A stretch of DNA of 64,000 nucleotides from Amycolatopsis thermophila (lineage in GTDB: Bacteria; Actinomycetota; Actinomycetes; Mycobacteriales; Pseudonocardiaceae): positions 5,704,001 through 5,768,000 of the forward strand of contig NZ_JAUSUT010000001.1 in NCBI RefSeq assembly GCF_030814215.1. Reading direction: 5' to 3'. Each line of letters starts with the position of its first letter. The first letter of the stretch is position 1. Positions 56,410 through 64,000 of the stretch are shown piece after piece. The notes under the pieces are model-generated. The model did not search any database, was not told the DNA's origin, and saw only the letters and a program-made list of their open reading frames with translations. The position numbers were made by a program, and so were the translations under genes.

Positions 56410-58331
56410 GAGCGCAGCTCCAGCTCCGGCACGCCCGGCGTGGCGAAGCCGAACACCTGGCCGTAGAACGACAGTTCGGCCTCCAGCGCCGCGATCATCG
56501 TCTCCGCCCTGCGGAAGCCGTGCTGCTCGCCCTCGAAGGTCAGGTAGGCGTGCGGGATGCCGCTGCCGGCCAGGGCCCGCACGAACCGGTCGGCCTGCTC
56601 GGGCGGGCAGATCTGGTCGTCGAGCCCCTGCAGGAGCAGCACCGGCCCGGCCAGGCGGTCCGCGTGCCGCAGCGGGGAGCGCTCGACGTACCGCTGCCGG
56701 GCCTCGGGCAGCGGGCCGACGAGCCCGGCCACGTACTGCGACTCGAAGTCGTGGGTCTCGCCGCCGTCGCCGGTCCACTCGGCCAGGTCGAGGATCGGGT
56801 ACTTGATCGTCGCCGCGCGGTAGGTCGTCACGCTCGTCATCGACGCCGCCGAGGTGTAGCCGCCCGCGCTGCCGCCGCGGACCGCGAGCCGCGCCGGATC
56901 CGCGGTGCCCTCGGCCGCGAGCGCCTCGGCGACGGCCGCGCAGTCGTGGACGTCGACCACGCCCCACTGCTCGCGCAGCCGCTCCCGGTAGGCGCGGCCG
57001 TAGCCGACCGACCCGCCGTAGTTGACCGCGACGATCCCGATGCCCCGGCTGGTGAAGTAGGCGAAGTCCAGGTCCAGGTCGCCGAACACCCGCCCGGTCG
57101 GCCCGCCGTGGACGTGCACCAGGTACGGCGGCAGCTCGCCCTCGGGACCGGTGAAGTCCGGGTTGGCCGGCCGGTAGACGAAGGCCGGGATCGCCACACC
57201 GTCCGGGCCGGTGAAGGTCCGTTCCTCGGGCACCGGCAGGTACTCGGCCGGCGGCAGCGCGTGTTCGGCGTCGGCCAGTTCGGTGACCGCCCCGCCGGCG
57301 AGGTCCACGCGCACGACGGCGGTTTCGTGCCGGGGCCCGGCGGCGATCCCGGCCACGCCGTCCGCGGTCCGGGCCAGCGTGGGCGCCCAGCTGGTCAGGT
57401 GCTCGGCGACGGGGGTGAGGGTCCCGGTGTTCTCGTCGAGCACGGCCAGGCGCCCGGAGTCCAGGACCGCGTGCCGCCCGCCGCCCAGCGGCACGAACCA
57501 GTTCGAGCCGATCTTCCACAGCGGCCCGCCCAGTTCGCGCTCCACCGGCACGATCGCGCGGGCGGTCCCGTCGAGGGCCACGCGGTGCAGGTTCCACCAC
57601 CCGTCCGGGTCGAGCAGCGCCAGGAGGGTGTCCGCGTCCTCCCACTCCAGCTGGCAGACCGAGACGCCGGGCCCGCCGGCGAGCACCCGGTGCGGGCCGA
57701 ACCCGCCGTCGGCCCGCACCTCGGCCACGCACAGCTCGGTGGAGTCCCACGGCATGTCGGGGTGCTCCCACCCCAGCCACGCGGCGTGGCGGCCGTCCGG
57801 GGACAGCTGCGGTGCGGTGAGGAAGTGGTGGCTCGCGGCCAGCGGAACGACCTCGCCGCCGGTCAGGGACACCAGGTCGCGGCGGATGTCGGTGCGCCGC
57901 GGCCCGGTGCTCGTCTCCCGCACCGCCCACACCGCGTCGCCGGGACCCGGACGAAGGTCGCCGTACCGGACACCCTGCGGGGTGGGCGGCTCGGGTGTGA
58001 CCGGAACCACCTCACCGCTGTCCAGGTCGCGGCGGTGGACGCGCTGGTCGTCCCAGTGGGTGAAGTACAGGACGCGGCCGGCCACCAGCCACGGCCGCCC
58101 GCCGTATTCGTGCACCCGGTTCCGGGCGTTCCACGGTGCGGGCAGCATCTCCTCGGCACCGTCCTGACCTGCGCGGAGGAGGGTCAGCCTGCCGCCCTCG
58201 GCGGGGCGGGCCTCGGCCCACCAGACGGTGCCGTCGACGACGTCGAGCCATTGCGCGCCCCCGCCCGCCGCGGCGACGTCCGCGGCGGGGATGGGCGAGG
58301 TCCAGGTGCCGTACGGCGCGGTTTCAGCCAC
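56406..58331 (-). CDS. S9-family prolyl-oligopeptidase-like peptidase
   Basis: A 641-aa acylaminoacyl-peptidase-type enzyme: a seven-blade-like beta-propeller (about residues 20-370) that filters small peptides, then an alpha/beta-hydrolase domain. The catalytic Ser is in VRGGSAGGYTSA, the Asp in LLQGLDDQICPP and the His in FEGEQHGFR. It should cleave short, possibly N-blocked peptides in the cytosol. First gene of the S9-S66-oxidoreductase unit. Confidence 0.93.
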   Translation of the reverse strand: MAETAPYGTWTSPIPAADVAAAGGGAQWLDVVDGTVWWAEARPAEGGRLTLLRAGQDGAEEMLPAPWNARNRVHEYGGRPWLVAGRVLYFTHWDDQRVHRRDLDSGEVVPVTPEPPTPQGVRYGDLRPGPGDAVWAVRETSTGPRRTDIRRDLVSLTGGEVVPLAASHHFLTAPQLSPDGRHAAWLGWEHPDMPWDSTELCVAEVRADGGFGPHRVLAGGPGVSVCQLEWEDADTLLALLDPDGWWNLHRVALDGTARAIVPVERELGGPLWKIGSNWFVPLGGGRHAVLDSGRLAVLDENTGTLTPVAEHLTSWAPTLARTADGVAGIAAGPRHETAVVRVDLAGGAVTELADAEHALPPAEYLPVPEERTFTGPDGVAIPAFVYRPANPDFTGPEGELPPYLVHVHGGPTGRVFGDLDLDFAYFTSRGIGIVAVNYGGSVGYGRAYRERLREQWGVVDVHDCAAVAEALAAEGTADPARLAVRGGSAGGYTSAASMTSVTTYRAATIKYPILDLAEWTGDGGETHDFESQYVAGLVGPLPEARQRYVERSPLRHADRLAGPVLLLQGLDDQICPPEQADRFVRALAGSGIPHAYLTFEGEQHGFRRAETMIAALEAELSFYGQVFGFATPGVPELELRS

Positions 58332-58407
58332 TGCCGCACTCTAACTAAGATGCAAGCAGGGGCGGCGGATGCCGATCATGAAACGGTGGCATAGGGTCGG
58401 GGGTGCC

Positions 58408-58986
58408 ATGGCTCGTGTAATCCACGTCTTTCGCCAGCCCGACCGGTTCGTCGCAGGGACCGTCGGGGAACCGGGCGACCGCACTTTCTACCTGCAGGCC
58501 ACCGAGGACGTCCGGACCGTCAGCGTGACCATCGAGAAGCAGCAGGTCCAGGTCCTCGCCGAGCGCCTGTCGTCGCTGCTGGAGGAGATCGTCGCGCGGT
58601 TCGGCGCCGAGGTGCCCGAGACCGTGCCGGACGACCTCGTCGACGTCGACCCGCTCGAGGTGCCGGTCGAGGAGGAGTTCCGCGTCGGCACGATGGGCCT
58701 GGGCTGGGACGCGGAGACCAGCGCGGTCGTGATCGAGTTGCTCGCCATGACCGAGGGTGAGGTCGACGAGACCGTCGTGCTGGACGACACCGAGGAGGGC
58801 CCGGACGCGGTGCGCGTGTTCCTCAGCCCGGTCGCGGCGCGGGCGTTCGCCGAGCGCGCGGACCGCGTGGTGCGAGCCGGCCGCAAGCCGTGCCCGCTGT
58901 GCGGGGAGCCGCTCGACCCGGAGGGGCACATCTGCCCCCGGCAGAACGGCTACCGGCGCAACACCGACCTGACCGACGAGAGCTAG
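58408..58986 (+). CDS. DUF3090 family protein
   Basis: A 192-aa protein starting MARVIHVFRQPDRFVAGTVG, with TFYLQATEDVRTVSVTIEKQQVQVLAERL and a C-terminal zinc-ribbon-like CPLCGEPLDPEGHICPRQNG. This is the actinobacterial DUF3090 family (Rv2134c-like), normally found between a histidine phosphatase and an SCO1664 protein. Its role is unknown. I use the ATG at 58408; the frame opens at 58369. Confidence 0.92.
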   Translation: MARVIHVFRQPDRFVAGTVGEPGDRTFYLQATEDVRTVSVTIEKQQVQVLAERLSSLLEEIVARFGAEVPETVPDDLVDVDPLEVPVEEEFRVGTMGLGWDAETSAVVIELLAMTEGEVDETVVLDDTEEGPDAVRVFLSPVAARAFAERADRVVRAGRKPCPLCGEPLDPEGHICPRQNGYRRNTDLTDES

Positions 58987-58989
58987 ACG

Positions 58990-59793
58990 GTGGCCCCACC
59001 GGTCGGCCCGGCCGATCCTCGCGCCCGGGAGCTGCTCACCCGCGGTCGGCTGACCGTCGAAGGCCGGCTGGTCGACGCCTCCAACGTGACGCTGTTCTGC
59101 CGCGTCGAACTGGACGGGCTGTCCGCGCAGGCGGTGTACAAGCCGGTGTCCGGGGAGCGACCGTTGTGGGACTTCCCGGACGGCACGCTCGCCGGCCGCG
59201 AGGTGGCCACCGCCCTGCTCTCGGAGGCGTCCGGGCTGGGCAAGGTGCCGCCGACCGTGCTGCGCGACGGGCCGTTCGGCGAGGGCATGGTGCAGCTGTG
59301 GGTGGAGACCGGCGACGACGAGCTGATCGACGTGCGCTCGCCGGAGGACGTGCCCGACGACTGGCGGATCGTGCTGCACGCCCACGACCGGCTCGGTGAG
59401 CCCGCGGTGCTCGCGCACGCCGACCACCCGGGCATGCGCGACCTGGCGGTGCTGGACATCATCGCGAACAACACCGACCGCAAGGGCGGGCACATCCTGG
59501 CCGGCACGGACGGCACGGTGTACGGCGTGGACCACGGCATCTGCCTGCACGCCGAGCCGAAGTTGCGCACGGTGCTGTGGGGATGGGTGGGCGACCCGCT
59601 GCCGGCGGACACGCTGGACAAGCTGCGCGCCCTGCCGGGCCGGATCGAGGGTGAACTGGGCGAGCAGCTGGCCCCGCACCTGACGAAGCTCGAGATCAGC
59701 GCCATCGCCGAGCGGGCGGAAATGCTCGTGGCGACCGGAGTGTTCCCCGAGCCGGGCGACGACTGGCGCGCCATCCCCTGGCCGCTGTTCTGA
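58990..59793 (+). CDS. SCO1664 family protein (PI3/4-kinase-like fold)
   Basis: A 267-aa protein: AVYKPVSGERPLWDFPDGTLAGREVA, MRDLAVLDIIANNTDRKGGHIL and YGVDHGICLH form the SCO1664 signature. The last two resemble the catalytic and metal-binding motifs of phosphatidylinositol-kinase-like enzymes, though no activity is established. It starts four bases after the DUF3090 stop, as in other actinobacteria, where mshC often follows; here an HxlR gene follows instead. Confidence 0.92.
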   Translation: MAPPVGPADPRARELLTRGRLTVEGRLVDASNVTLFCRVELDGLSAQAVYKPVSGERPLWDFPDGTLAGREVATALLSEASGLGKVPPTVLRDGPFGEGMVQLWVETGDDELIDVRSPEDVPDDWRIVLHAHDRLGEPAVLAHADHPGMRDLAVLDIIANNTDRKGGHILAGTDGTVYGVDHGICLHAEPKLRTVLWGWVGDPLPADTLDKLRALPGRIEGELGEQLAPHLTKLEISAIAERAEMLVATGVFPEPGDDWRAIPWPLF

Positions 59794-59807
59794 CCCGTGA
59801 CGGGGTC
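59792..59807. terminator. Weak hairpin after SCO1664 gene
   Basis: GACCC and GGGTC pair around a short GC loop directly at the stop, before the convergent HxlR gene. Confidence 0.35.
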
Positions 59808-59879
59808 GCGGCCCGGATCCGTGTCCACCTGAGACCGGTCTGGTGTCGTTCCGGAGGAGACGCGGACGCGTGCGCCCGG

Positions 59880-60257
59880 TCAGACCCCCGCGGGGGTTCG
59901 CTGCGTGTCGTAGGCGCGGCGGGCGGCGGCGATGGTGCCGCGGTGCTTCTCCGCCCACGAGGTCAGCCCGACGAGCGTCTGGACCAGCTCGCGGGCGATG
60001 CCGGTCAGCGTGTACTCCACGCGCGGCGGCACCGTCGGGTACACGGTGCGCACCAGCAGCCCGTCCCGTTCCAGCTTGCGCAGGGTCAGGGTCAGCATGC
60101 GGCGGCTGATGCCCTCGACCTCGCGCTCCAGCTCGGTGAACCGGACCGGCCCGTGGGCGGCGGCGACCAGGATCCCGATGCTCCACTTGCCCGCGACGTG
60201 GTCGAGCACCTCGACGATCGGGCACGCCTCGGTGATCGGGGAAACGGTGTCTGCCAT
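59880..60257 (-). CDS. HxlR-family transcriptional regulator
   Basis: A 125-aa winged-helix regulator: ACPIVEVLDHVAGKWSIGILVAAAHGPVRF and GISRRMLTLTLRKLERDGLLVRTVYPTVPPRVEYTLT are classic HxlR. I start at the ATG at 60257; the upstream frame to 60326 is not conserved. It is divergent from the DHA2 exporter and likely controls it through the direct repeats at 60351-60379. Confidence 0.92.
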   Translation of the reverse strand: MADTVSPITEACPIVEVLDHVAGKWSIGILVAAAHGPVRFTELEREVEGISRRMLTLTLRKLERDGLLVRTVYPTVPPRVEYTLTGIARELVQTLVGLTSWAEKHRGTIAAARRAYDTQRTPAGV

Positions 60258-60350
60258 GCCGCCATGGTTCCAGTTCGTGCCCCCGGTCACCAGTCGTTCC
60301 CCATGGCGCTTCGTGGCATGTGTCACACGGGCACTGCCGGGACCAGGAGG

Positions 60351-60379
60351 GGTACACGGATGTGCCTCTGGTACACGGA
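60351..60379. promoter_or_regulatory. Direct repeat operator candidate
   Basis: GGTACACGGA occurs twice, at 60351-60360 and 60370-60379, 19 bp apart (about two helical turns), between the HxlR and exporter starts. This spacing suits a dimeric regulator. Inference only. Confidence 0.5.
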
Positions 60380-60457
60380 ATTGCCTTCTTCCCGGCGCGG
60401 TTAGGGGCTCACAGGATGACCCCAGTTACAAATCGTGCCCCTTTGGAGGTCAAGGCC

Positions 60458-61915
60458 ATGTCCGACGATCAGCCGGCAGCACGCTCGCGGTGGCTCGCGC
60501 TCGCCGTGCTGTCCGCGCAGACGCTCATGATCGTGCTCGACCAGACCATCGTGAACGTCGCCCTGCCCGCGATCCGCGACGACCTCGGCTTCAGCCCGTC
60601 GAGCCTGTCCTGGGTCGTCAACGCCTACGCGATCTCGTTCGGCGGGCTGCTGCTGCTCGCCGGGCGCCTCGGTGACCTGGCCGGGCGCCGCCGGGTCTTC
60701 CTCGCCGGGATGGCCGTGTTCACGCTCGCCTCGCTGCTCGCCGGCTTCGCCTGGGACGCCGGAACCCTGATGGCCGCGCGGTTCCTGCAGGGCGCCGGCG
60801 GCGCCGCCTCGACCGCGGTCGCGCTGGGGATGGTCGTCCGGCTGTTCCCGGAACCGGCCGGGCGCGCCAAGGCGCTCGGCACGTTCAGCTTCGTGCAGGC
60901 CGCGGGCGGGTCCATCGGCAGCACGGCCGGTGGTGTGCTGACGCAGGCGCTGAGCTGGCACTGGATCTTCCTGATCAACCTGCCGATCGGCGTGGTCGCC
61001 GGCCTGGTGGCGCTGCGGGTGCTGGAGAACGACCGCGGTCTCGGGTTCGGCGCCGGCGCGGACTGGCTCGGCGCGGCACTCGTCACGGCGGCGTTGATGC
61101 TCGGCGTCTACACGATCGTCGGCCTCGACACGCACAGCCTCGCGCCGACGCTGGGAACCGGTGCGGTGTCGCTGGTGCTGCTCGCCGCGTTCCTGGTGCG
61201 CCAGCGGCGGGCGCGTGACCCGCTGCTGCCGCTGCGGATCTTCGCCTCGCGCGGGCTGTCCGGGGCGAACCTGACGATGGCGCTGCTGGTGTCGGCGATG
61301 TTCGGCTTCCAGTTCCTGGTCGTGCTGTACCTGCGGCAGGTGCTGGGGCTGTCCGCCCAGGCGACCGGCCTGGCGATGGTGCCGATCGCGGCGACGATCG
61401 CGGTGGTGTCGCTGGCCGTGTCGCCACGGGTGGCCACCCGCTTCGGCGATTTCCGGGTGCTGCTGGCCGGTCTGCTGCTGATCGGTGGCGGGCTCGCGTG
61501 GCTGGCGCGGGTCCCCGCCGATGGCGGATACGCCGCCGACGTCCTCGGCCCGACCCTGGCGATGGGCATCGGGTTCGGCCTGGCGATGCCGGCGCTGATG
61601 TCCCTGGGGATGGGTGACGCGCGGCCCGAGGACACCGGCCTGGCGTCGGGGCTGTTCAACACGACGCAACAGGTCGCGGGCGCGCTGGGCCTGTCGGTGC
61701 TGGCCGTGCTCGCCGCGACCCGCACCGAGTCGCTCACCCGCGTACCCGCCGGGGAAGCACTCACCTCCGGTTACCGCCTCGCGTTCTGGGTGGGCACCGG
61801 GCTGGTCGCCGCCGCGTTCGTGGTCACCGTGCTGGTGCTGCGGCCCGGCGTGGCGGCGCGACGAACCGGGGAACCCGGCGCTACCGTGCCGGATCGTGCG
61901 CTCCCACAGCTATGA
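60458..61915 (+). CDS. DHA2-family MFS drug exporter (EmrB/QacA type)
   Basis: A 485-aa, about 14-helix proton-driven exporter: VLDQTIVNVALPAIRDDLGF, GRLGDLAGRRRVFLAGMAVF (MFS motif A) and the motif-C-like FVQAAGGSIGSTAGGVLTQ. The substrate is unknown. The ATG at 60458 lies eight bases after GGAGG (60445-60449); the frame extends to 60320 but has no better start. Confidence 0.92.
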   Translation: MSDDQPAARSRWLALAVLSAQTLMIVLDQTIVNVALPAIRDDLGFSPSSLSWVVNAYAISFGGLLLLAGRLGDLAGRRRVFLAGMAVFTLASLLAGFAWDAGTLMAARFLQGAGGAASTAVALGMVVRLFPEPAGRAKALGTFSFVQAAGGSIGSTAGGVLTQALSWHWIFLINLPIGVVAGLVALRVLENDRGLGFGAGADWLGAALVTAALMLGVYTIVGLDTHSLAPTLGTGAVSLVLLAAFLVRQRRARDPLLPLRIFASRGLSGANLTMALLVSAMFGFQFLVVLYLRQVLGLSAQATGLAMVPIAATIAVVSLAVSPRVATRFGDFRVLLAGLLLIGGGLAWLARVPADGGYAADVLGPTLAMGIGFGLAMPALMSLGMGDARPEDTGLASGLFNTTQQVAGALGLSVLAVLAATRTESLTRVPAGEALTSGYRLAFWVGTGLVAAAFVVTVLVLRPGVAARRTGEPGATVPDRALPQL

Positions 61916-62705
61916 CGACATCCTCGCCGGCCCGCGCAGACGCAAGATCCCCGAGGTCGTGGCGGAGCGCGGGCTGGTGGTCGAGGAACCGGGAAGCGGT
62001 TTCTGCGGTGCGGTGGTCCGGTTCGAGCACGGCAACGTGGTCCTGGAGGACCGCCGCGGCAGGCACCGGGTGTTCCCGCTCGAACCCGCCGGGTTCCTGC
62101 TCGAGGGCAAGCCGGTGACGCTGGTCCGGCCGAAGGCCGCGCCACCGTCACCGGCTTCGGCGCGGTCGGCCTCCGGATCGGTGAAGGTCGCGGGCCTGCG
62201 GGCCCGCACCGCGCGCGACTCGCGCATCTGGGTCGAGGGCAAGCACGACGCCGAACTGGTCGAACGCGTGTGGGGGCACGACCTGCGCGTCGAGGGCGTC
62301 GTGGTGGAGCCGCTGGACGGCGTCGACGTGCTGGCCGAGCGCATCGACGAGTTCGGCACCGGCCCGGGGCGGCGGCTGGGCGTGCTGGTCGACCACCTGG
62401 TGCCGGGCAGCAAGGAGTCCCGCCTCGTCGAGGCGATCCGCGACGAGCACGTGCTGATCACCGGCCACCCCTACGTCGATGTGTGGCAGGCGGTGAAACC
62501 GGCGGCGGTGGGCATCCGCGAGTGGCCGTCGGTGCCGCGCGGCACGCCGTGGAAGGAAGGGATCTGCGCGGCGCTGGGCTGGGGCGAGACCTACGAGGGC
62601 TGGCAGCGGGTGCTGTCGGCGGTGAGCAGCTTCCGCGACCTGGAAACACCCCTGATCGGCGCGGTCGAGCGGCTGATCGACTTCGTGACCGACCCGGAAG
62701 GCTGA
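61896..62705 (+). CDS. DUF3097 family protein
   Basis: A 269-aa protein: YDDILAGPRRRKIPEVVAERGLVVE and FEHGNVVLEDRRGRHRVFPLEPAGFLLEG, then DSRIWVEGKHDAELVERVWG, GVLVDHLVPGSKESR and GHPYVDVWQAVKP. This matches DUF3097, widespread in actinobacteria. The second half recalls a TOPRIM-like fold (Glu in VEGKHDAE, Asp in LVDHLVPGSKE), so nucleic-acid action is possible but untested. The GTG at 61896 overlaps the exporter stop by 20 bp. Confidence 0.88.
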   Translation: MRSHSYDDILAGPRRRKIPEVVAERGLVVEEPGSGFCGAVVRFEHGNVVLEDRRGRHRVFPLEPAGFLLEGKPVTLVRPKAAPPSPASARSASGSVKVAGLRARTARDSRIWVEGKHDAELVERVWGHDLRVEGVVVEPLDGVDVLAERIDEFGTGPGRRLGVLVDHLVPGSKESRLVEAIRDEHVLITGHPYVDVWQAVKPAAVGIREWPSVPRGTPWKEGICAALGWGETYEGWQRVLSAVSSFRDLETPLIGAVERLIDFVTDPEG

Positions 62706-62780
62706 ATCCGGCAGGTCACGCTGGGATGACATCGGGTCGTACGCTGGTCGCGACCGGTCACTTTCTGCCACGATGGACAC

Positions 62781-63212
62781 ATGACACCGGCGCTCGTCTG
62801 GCTGATCGTCGCCATCGTCCTGATGGCCGCCGAAGTGCTGTCCGGCGACTTCTTCCTGCTGATGCTCGGCCTCGGCGCTCTCGTCGGCGCCGGGGCGGCG
62901 CTGATCACCGGCAACATCGTCGTCGACGCGATCGTGTTCGCCGTCGCCTCCGGCGCGCTGATCTTCCTCGCCCGGCCCGCGCTCAAGCGCCGGTTCCTGT
63001 CCGGGACGGGTCACCGCACCAACACCGAGGCGCTCATCGGCGCCAGGGCCGTGGTCCTGTCCGTTGTGGACGGCCACTCCGGGCGTGTCAAGCTGGCCGG
63101 CGACGTGTGGTCGGCACGGTCCATCACCGACGGTCAGCGAATCGAACCCGGCACGGCCGTGACCGTGGTAGAGATAGCGGGCGCCACGGCCGTGGTGGCG
63201 CCCGAGCCGTAA
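62781..63212 (+). CDS. NfeD-family membrane protein
   Basis: A 143-aa protein with two or three N-terminal helices (LVWLIVAIVLMAAEVLSGDFFLLMLG; DAIVFAVASGALIFLARP) and a C-terminal OB-fold domain (ALIGARAVVLSVVDGHSGRVKLAGDVWSARS). NfeD proteins pair with SPFH/stomatin proteins in membrane microdomains, and an SPFH gene follows directly. Confidence 0.92.
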   Translation: MTPALVWLIVAIVLMAAEVLSGDFFLLMLGLGALVGAGAALITGNIVVDAIVFAVASGALIFLARPALKRRFLSGTGHRTNTEALIGARAVVLSVVDGHSGRVKLAGDVWSARSITDGQRIEPGTAVTVVEIAGATAVVAPEP

Positions 63213-63239
63213 CCGGACCTCAATACGAGGAGATCGATC

Positions 63240-64000
63240 TTGGGAACCGCAGCGATCATTGTTGTCGCGGTCATCGCCCTGTTCGTGATCGTGACGATCG
63301 CGAAGGCGATCATGGTGGTCCCGCAGGCCCAGGCCGCGGTGATCGAGCGGCTGGGCAGATTCAAGTCGGTCGCCTCGCCCGGCCTGAACTTCCTGGTGCC
63401 GTTCCTGGACAAGGTGCGGGCCCGCATCGACCTGCGCGAGCAGGTCGTGTCGTTCCCGCCGCAGCCGGTGATCACCGAGGACAACCTGACGGTGTCGATC
63501 GACACCGTCGTCTACTTCCAGGTCACCGATGCGCGGGCGGCGGTGTACGAGATCTCCAACTACATCGTCGGTGTCGAGCAGCTGACCACCACGACCCTGC
63601 GCAACGTGGTCGGTGGCATGACGCTGGAGCAGGCGCTGACCTCCCGCGACCAGATCAACAACCAGCTGCGCGGCGTGCTCGACGACGCCACCGGCCGGTG
63701 GGGCATCCGCGTGGCGCGGGTCGAGCTCAAGGCGATCGACCCGCCGCCGTCCATCCAGGACTCGATGGAGAAGCAGATGCGCGCCGACCGGGAGAAGCGC
63801 GCGATGATCCTCAACGCCGAAGGTCAGCGGGAAGCGCAGATCAAGACGGCCGAGGGCCAGAAGCAGTCGCAGATCCTGGCCGCGGAGGGCGCCAAGCAGG
63901 CCACCATCATGGCGGCCGAGGCGGAGCGGCAGTCGCGCATCCTGCGGGCGCAGGGTGAGCGCGCGGCCCGCTACCTGCAGGCGCAGGGGCAGGCCAAGGC
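63240..64000 (+). CDS. SPFH-domain (stomatin/QmcA-like) protein, runs off right edge
   Basis: The visible 253 codons start at a TTG (63240) seven bases after GAGGAG; no ATG or GTG fits as well before the membrane segment. An N-terminal helix (AAIIVVAVIALFVIVTIAKA) is followed by the SPFH domain (VVPQAQAAVIERLGRFKSV, GLNFLVPFLDKVRARIDLRE, YFQVTDARAAVYEISNY and WGIRVARVELKAIDPP). It ends in a glutamine/alanine-rich coiled coil (AEGQREAQIKTAEGQKQSQ). Such proteins form ring-like scaffolds on the membrane and work with NfeD. No stop is reached. Confidence 0.93.
   Translation, partial: MGTAAIIVVAVIALFVIVTIAKAIMVVPQAQAAVIERLGRFKSVASPGLNFLVPFLDKVRARIDLREQVVSFPPQPVITEDNLTVSIDTVVYFQVTDARAAVYEISNYIVGVEQLTTTTLRNVVGGMTLEQALTSRDQINNQLRGVLDDATGRWGIRVARVELKAIDPPPSIQDSMEKQMRADREKRAMILNAEGQREAQIKTAEGQKQSQILAAEGAKQATIMAAEAERQSRILRAQGERAARYLQAQGQAK

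Overview
The window is very GC-rich actinobacterial DNA. Its gene content (a DosR/DosS-type dormancy system, F420-type oxidoreductases, a polyprenol-phosphomannose mannosyltransferase, DUF3090/SCO1664/DUF5703/DUF3097 family proteins) points to a mycelial member of the Pseudonocardiales, perhaps Amycolatopsis or a relative. The genus is an inference. Coding density is high, many starts are GTG and one is TTG, and several gene pairs overlap by ATGA or GTGA. I saw no rRNA, tRNA, CRISPR array, insertion sequence or prophage.

Region 1 (1-14.8 kb) begins with the start of a DUF885 gene, glutamine-dependent NAD synthetase, a DUF1876 protein and a CPBP protease. It continues into a hypoxia/dormancy and anaerobic-respiration island: an Rv1733c-like membrane protein, a DosR-type regulator, a zinc alcohol dehydrogenase, a DosS-type two-GAF haem sensor kinase, an Acg-type nitroreductase-fold protein, a DUF6098-like protein and a three-gene formate dehydrogenase operon. 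The catalytic formate dehydrogenase subunit is split by an in-frame TGA. That TGA sits at the family's selenocysteine position and is followed by a hairpin with a GGUCU loop, so I annotate one selenoprotein gene. A 17/20 match to the DosR box lies upstream of dosR, and a 14/20 match lies upstream of the alcohol dehydrogenase.

Region 2 (14.7-28.5 kb) is mixed metabolic and stress content: an MBL-fold hydrolase, a methyltransferase and TetR regulator divergent over a 22-bp palindrome, a deazaflavin-type oxidoreductase, an alpha-methylacyl-CoA racemase, a ChaB/acidic protein/SDR group, an epimerase and an M20 peptidase. A decayed ArsR-MFS efflux pair follows (frameshifts, missing start, internal deletion), then a DUF5703 protein, a beta-propeller lipoprotein and an aldo/keto reductase.

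Region 3 (28.6-30.2 kb and 58.4-59.8 kb) holds uppP, a histidine phosphatase, a DUF3090 protein and an SCO1664 protein. These are normally neighbours in actinobacteria (the Rv2136c-Rv2133c block of M. tuberculosis). Here about 28 kb separates the two halves. The intervening DNA carries an M3 peptidase, an MFS carrier, and a coupled chain of two GH92 glycosidases, a FUSC protein and malate dehydrogenase. It also carries a C-terminally altered MFS gene with its HxlR regulator, an erythromycin-esterase pseudogene, an M20-M55 peptidase pair divergent from a four-gene dipeptide ABC transporter, an MptA/B-like mannosyltransferase, a TIGR03668 F420-type oxidoreductase, an LD-carboxypeptidase and an S9 peptidase. 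M55 D-aminopeptidase, dipeptide uptake and LD-carboxypeptidase together suggest salvage of peptidoglycan-type peptides.

Region 4 (59.9-64 kb) has an HxlR regulator divergent from a DHA2 drug exporter, a DUF3097 protein, and an NfeD-SPFH pair that runs off the right edge.
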